This document shows positions 16,043 to 19,265 of a stretch of DNA of 19,265 nt, one piece after another; within the stretch, counting starts at the first letter, position 1; every line of letters begins with the position of its first letter. The notes under the pieces were generated by a model. It was not told the DNA's origin. It made no database searches and saw only the letters and a program-made list of their open reading frames with translations. Source of the stretch: Burkholderiaceae bacterium (lineage in GTDB: Bacteria; Pseudomonadota; Gammaproteobacteria; Burkholderiales; Burkholderiaceae); NCBI GenBank assembly GCA_947461805.1, contig CANHMJ010000013.1, positions 1 to 19,265 of the forward strand. Direction: 5' to 3'. The translations under genes were made by a program, and so were the position numbers.

Positions 16043-16903
16043 ATGAAATCCACTGCGCTGGTTGTCACTCGGCCAAGCGGTCAGGCAAGCGCCTTAATGG
16101 AGACGCTCCAAGCAGCTATAGAACGCATAGCGGCTGCACGTAGTGGGCAGGATTGGCAAACGCCACAGATTCTTGCTCTACCGCTCTTAACGATTGTTCC
16201 AAAATCCGATCCGAAGGTCGCTACAGCAATACGAACGGCATTGCAGACTGCCGACTTAGCGGTGTTTGTGAGTCCGAATGCCATCGAGTGCACCATGCGA
16301 TTATTGGGCGACGATTGGCAGTCGATCGCACAGCGCCCGATTCCGATTGGGGTAGTAGGCCAAAGCAGTTACCATGCCCTCGAGCGCCACGGTATCGGCG
16401 CAGAAGTCAATTTACCAACCCCCATTTGGATGCCCAGTAATCCCGCGCAGTGGGATTCCGAAGGGCTATGGGCTGCGATTCAAAACCGCTTTCCGAGCTG
16501 GGCAGGTCGACGGGTAGTGGTATTTCGGGGGGATGGTGGTCGTGAGTGGTTAGCCGATCAAATGCAGTCGGTCGGAGCGCAGGTTGAGGCGATTGCAGTG
16601 TACTCGCGGATACCCCTGAGCGAGTCTAGTCCGCAGTGGGAGAAGGTCCTCCATGCGAATACGGATGATGCCCTTTGGATCCTCACCTCATCGGAGGCGG
16701 TGCGGCATTTAGGCACTGTTTTAAAGCAACAGGGACGCCAAGATTATTTAGCTAGCGCAAGCGCCCTGTGTCCACATCACAATATCGCCCGTAGTGCAAA
16801 AGAGATTGGTTTTGCGACGGTACTGGAGTGCCACTCTGGTGATGCTGCCTTAGTCAGCGCGGCAATGACTTGGCTGGAGGCTGCGTCAAAAAAACCTCAT
16901 TAA
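16043..16903 (+). CDS. hemD: Uroporphyrinogen-III synthase
   Basis: HemD closes and isomerises hydroxymethylbilane to uroporphyrinogen III. The family is poorly conserved, but the 286-residue product shows the expected two similar lobes, VVTRPSGQAS at the N-terminus, VFVSPNAIE (about 75-83), VVVFRGDGGREWLADQM (about 158-174) and WILTSSEAV (about 212-220). The position five bases after hemC is decisive. No hemX or hemY follows, unlike in many relatives; instead the gene ends in a 50-base antisense overlap with the end of ubiC. Confidence 0.93.
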   Translation: MKSTALVVTRPSGQASALMETLQAAIERIAAARSGQDWQTPQILALPLLTIVPKSDPKVATAIRTALQTADLAVFVSPNAIECTMRLLGDDWQSIAQRPIPIGVVGQSSYHALERHGIGAEVNLPTPIWMPSNPAQWDSEGLWAAIQNRFPSWAGRRVVVFRGDGGREWLADQMQSVGAQVEAIAVYSRIPLSESSPQWEKVLHANTDDALWILTSSEAVRHLGTVLKQQGRQDYLASASALCPHHNIARSAKEIGFATVLECHSGDAALVSAAMTWLEAASKKPH

Positions 16904-17426
16904 CCAATAAGGGATGGCCCTTTAAGTAATAAAGGGTTCTTCTGGCCCATGAGCCGGTCGGCATTTCAGGATAGCGGCGGTGACAGTCTTTCCATAAGGG
17001 ATGGCGACGATCCAATTGAGTAATCTCGCGATGGGCTTTGAGCCGATTGCGATTGCGGCCCTGAAACAAAACAGCGCCAAGCGGCTTTTTACCCAACTTC
17101 AGGACAGCATGATTGCTACCGCTTGCCGTGAATGTGGGGATGATGCTCCGTGCAATAACGATCGGCTGTTGGTCGATCAGCAAGAGGACTTCTCGAACAC
17201 GGCAGCGTTTGGTTCGGCTATGAAAAAAGCGACTTTCGTCGCTATGGATGGTTTGAAGATGATCTGCTAATACCAGCACCTCGATGCGACTTTCAAAAGC
17301 CGCTTCGAGTTTGCGCGTTAACGAACCGGTATCACGAAGCCACGTTTGCCACTGCCGTGGGGCAAGGTGAATTCCACCGGAACCGACTCGATTCCAAACA
17401 GAACGGAGGCGATTGCGGTGGAGCAT
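16854..17426 (-). CDS. ubiC: Chorismate--pyruvate lyase
   Basis: UbiC converts chorismate to 4-hydroxybenzoate and pyruvate, the entry step of ubiquinone synthesis. The 190-residue product is somewhat longer than the E. coli enzyme (about 165). Conserved elements are WLRDTGSLTRKLE (29-41), the active-site arginine R78 in RVREVLLLIDQQP, LGKKPLGAVLF (111-121) and the active-site glutamate E177 in HPLLVNEVFLT. The last 10 or so residues (QPPAKSLPR) form a short tail that overlaps the hemD 3' end antisense. The ATG lies two bases after the helicase stop codon, so it is probably translated by coupling from that message. No strong ribosome binding site is visible. Confidence 0.9.
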   Translation of the reverse strand: MLHRNRLRSVWNRVGSGGIHLAPRQWQTWLRDTGSLTRKLEAAFESRIEVLVLADHLQTIHSDESRFFHSRTKRCRVREVLLLIDQQPIVIARSIIPTFTASGSNHAVLKLGKKPLGAVLFQGRNRNRLKAHREITQLDRRHPLWKDCHRRYPEMPTGSWARRTLYYLKGHPLLVNEVFLTQPPAKSLPR

Positions 17427-17428
17427 GC

Positions 17429-19120
17429 TTAGTTGCCGCCGAAGGATCTCCGTTGGCTTCCCGCTGCTTTTGGTTTACCAAAGCGTGGGCCCGTTGGGCG
17501 CGAATCGCCAGAGCGAGCACCCGCTGGTTTGGAATCAAATCGACCAGTAGGGCGTGAATCGCCAGAGCGTGCGCCGGATGGCTTGGAATCAAAACGATTG
17601 GCTGGACGGGAGTCTCCTGAGAAACCCGCTGGCTTCGCATCAAAGCGACCGGTTGGACGTGAATCGCCAGAGTAGCCACCCGCTGGTTTTGCATCGAAGC
17701 GCGGGGATGGACGGGAATCACCACCACTGCGCTGCTCAAAATGACTACCACCCGAGCGCGATTCAAAACGACCACCTGAACGGTTGCCAGGACGCGCGTC
17801 GGAACGTGCGCCAGGACGACCACCAGAACGGCTACCAGGACGTCCGCCACCACCACCAAAGCTAGGCTTGGCTTGTGGCTCAAGGCCAGGAATCACGGAA
17901 GCAACGATGTCTTGCTGGGTAAAGCGCTCGATATTCCGAATCTTGGCGCGATCGCGATGCTCGACTAAGGTAATGGCAATACCGTTGCGGCCAGCGCGGC
18001 CAGTACGGCCAATGCGGTGTGTGTAGTCTTCTGGCTTCATGGGTAAGCCAAAGTTAATAACATGACTGATGCGGGGCACATCAATGCCGCGCGCAGCAAC
18101 GTCAGTGGCAACCAAAATCTTAGTGTGGCCTTTGCGCAGGGATTCGAGGCGACGCATACGCACGGCTTGTGGCATTGCGCCGTGCAACGCAGTTGCTTCG
18201 TAACCATTGGCACGCAAGGTATCTGCAATTTTTTCGCTTTCCACTTGAGTGCTCGCAAATACCACTGCTTGATCGACAGTAGGATCGGTTAAGAGGTGCT
18301 CTAACAAACGGTGCTTGTGCGCCATGTTATCGGCCCAATGCATTTTTTGCTCAATGTTAGAGTGCACATCACCAGCTTGCGCGAGTTCAATGCGCTTCGC
18401 ATCATTGGTCAATTGGGTTGCCAAGGACATCACTTTGGGTGCAAAGGTCGCCGAGAACATCAGGGTTTGGGTACGTTGCTTACAGCGCTGATCAATGGCC
18501 TCGAGGTCATCTGCAAAACCCATATCTAACATGCGGTCCGCTTCATCAATCACGAGTTGCTTAACGTCATCCAAGCGAATCGCGCGGCTGTCGCTCAGAT
18601 CCAGTAAACGACCTGGGGTCGCGACTACGAGCAACGCACCTTTGAGTGCTTGGATTTGTTTGCCATAGGGCATGCCACCCATGACAGTTGCAATCCGAAT
18701 GCCCTTAAGGCCGCGCGCCAAATTAATGGCATCGGCAGCAACTTGTTGGGCTAATTCACGAGTAGGGCACAAAACCAAGACGGTTGGTTGTGCACGACCA
18801 GGAACCGGCGAATTGCTCGGATTACTTGCGATCAGTTGATTTAAGAGGGGTAATAAAAAGGCTGCGGTTTTACCGCTACCCGTTTGGCTGCTGACCAAGA
18901 GGTCGCCGCCGGCCAACGCTGCAGGAATAACCTGCGCTTGTACTGGAGTGGCTTGGGTAAAACCCAATTCAGCGACGTTTTGTAAGAGGGGGGCTGCTAA
19001 GCCAAATGATGCAAATGCATTAGCGCTCGATGTAACGACAGATACCGTTACTTTTTCGCCTGCAGGAACATCGCTATGCGAGTCAGTCGACTCAGTGTGG
19101 TTTTCATTTAAAAAAGTCAT
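17429..19120 (-). CDS. DEAD-box ATP-dependent RNA helicase (RhlE-like)
   Basis: This RNA helicase probably acts in ribosome assembly or RNA decay, with cold adaptation a common role for the family. I chose ATG at 19120 (MTFLNENHTES, 563 residues) over GTG at 19129, which lies in a hairpin stem. Motifs, numbered from this ATG, are the Q motif with Q61, motif I SQTGSGKT (78-85), PTRELAQQ (119-126), TPGRLLD (168-174), DEAD (192-195), SAT (223-225), ATDVAARGID (338-347) and HRIGRTGRAG (368-377). After about residue 415 comes a low-complexity tail: glycine/arginine-rich, then GDSRP repeats, ending KPKAAGSQRRSFGGN. Such basic tails bind RNA. RhlE-type is the best subgroup guess; the exact orthologue is uncertain. 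ubiC is the next gene. Confidence 0.93.
   Translation of the reverse strand: MTFLNENHTESTDSHSDVPAGEKVTVSVVTSSANAFASFGLAAPLLQNVAELGFTQATPVQAQVIPAALAGGDLLVSSQTGSGKTAAFLLPLLNQLIASNPSNSPVPGRAQPTVLVLCPTRELAQQVAADAINLARGLKGIRIATVMGGMPYGKQIQALKGALLVVATPGRLLDLSDSRAIRLDDVKQLVIDEADRMLDMGFADDLEAIDQRCKQRTQTLMFSATFAPKVMSLATQLTNDAKRIELAQAGDVHSNIEQKMHWADNMAHKHRLLEHLLTDPTVDQAVVFASTQVESEKIADTLRANGYEATALHGAMPQAVRMRRLESLRKGHTKILVATDVAARGIDVPRISHVINFGLPMKPEDYTHRIGRTGRAGRNGIAITLVEHRDRAKIRNIERFTQQDIVASVIPGLEPQAKPSFGGGGGRPGSRSGGRPGARSDARPGNRSGGRFESRSGGSHFEQRSGGDSRPSPRFDAKPAGGYSGDSRPTGRFDAKPAGFSGDSRPANRFDSKPSGARSGDSRPTGRFDSKPAGARSGDSRPTGPRFGKPKAAGSQRRSFGGN
17495..17722 (-). repeat. In-frame tandem repeats in helicase C-terminal tail
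   Basis: Five imperfect copies of a 16-18 residue unit (consensus GDSRPTGRFDxKPAGxxS) lie at about residues 466-542 of the helicase. At DNA level the period is about 48-54 bases, and the plus strand repeatedly shows GTGAATCGCCAGAG or close variants (for example near 17552 and 17661). Copies differ mainly at the Ala/Ser after Asp and at the end of each unit. Confidence 0.85.
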
Positions 19121-19203
19121 GCATATCACATCCCCTTCGGGGATGTCTCCGGTTGTGCGCCTCAGTGTTTTAAAGGGCGCGATGGTCTAGGGCATCGACC
19201 ATC
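19121..19203 (-). promoter_or_regulatory. Structured 5' leader of the DEAD-box helicase gene
   Basis: Two perfect hairpins precede the helicase ATG on the minus strand. The outer one pairs GATGGTC with GACCATC (7 bp; plus-strand 19181-19187 and 19197-19203, 9-base loop). The inner one pairs ACATCCCC with GGGGATGT (8 bp; plus-strand 19128-19135 and 19139-19146) around a GAA loop. The purine-rich AAGGGGAT, the only plausible Shine-Dalgarno sequence, lies in this loop and stem, seven bases from the ATG at 19120. The arrangement suggests translational control by structure. The promoter probably lies at or beyond the window edge. Confidence 0.55.
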
Positions 19204-19265
19204 AGACAAGCGGCAGCGGTGTGTTTATTGCTACTAAACTGATTCGCTGAATATGTATATTGCTG

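Noticed and set aside
17357..18026. Several plus-strand frames opposite the helicase tail, some with repeat-like proteins
   Set aside because: They are antisense readings of the low-complexity GC-biased repeats; they match no family and overlap a clear helicase gene.

Overview
The window looks like chromosome from a betaproteobacterium of the order Burkholderiales, most plausibly Polynucleobacter or a close relative. The reasons are protein flavour, the small DUF3460 gene between metG and scpA, the dcd/decarboxylase pairing, and tightly packed genes with short gaps. I see no phage, IS element, CRISPR, rRNA or tRNA. No stretch longer than about 220 bases lacks a gene.

Region 1 (1-3881, + strand) is an oxalate catabolism cluster. 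It holds the 3' end of an oxalyl-CoA decarboxylase gene (oxc), a formyl-CoA:oxalate CoA-transferase (frc), a strong intrinsic terminator, a second divergent frc paralogue with its own likely promoter, and directly abutting it a formyltransferase resembling Fmt and the 10-formyl-THF hydrolase domain. Frc moves CoA from formyl-CoA to oxalate, and Oxc decarboxylates oxalyl-CoA back to formyl-CoA. The net products are formate and CO2. The attached formyltransferase suggests a link from this formyl flux to the folate one-carbon pool, which is the most novel idea in the window.

Region 2 (3911-7589, - strand) is housekeeping: panC (pantothenate), scpA (chromosome condensation kleisin), a DUF3460 protein and metG. 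The first three overlap one another by a few bases. MetG ends before the usual C-terminal tRNA-binding domain.

Region 3 (7730-11465, + strand) carries fdhD (formate dehydrogenase maturation, functionally related to the formate made in region 1), dcd (dCTP deaminase) and a large PLP-dependent Orn/Lys/Arg decarboxylase.

Region 4 (11508-15038, - strand) is argH followed by a TRAP transporter small and large permease (dctQ, dctM). No periplasmic binding protein gene lies beside them.

Region 5 (15081-16903, + strand) is hemC-hemD for tetrapyrrole synthesis, divergent from argH across only 42 bases.

Region 6 (16854-19203, - strand) is a DEAD-box RNA helicase with a repeat-rich C-terminal tail, followed after 2 bases by ubiC (chorismate lyase, first step of ubiquinone synthesis). 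The end of ubiC overlaps the end of hemD antisense. The helicase leader contains two perfect hairpins, one of which buries its Shine-Dalgarno sequence.
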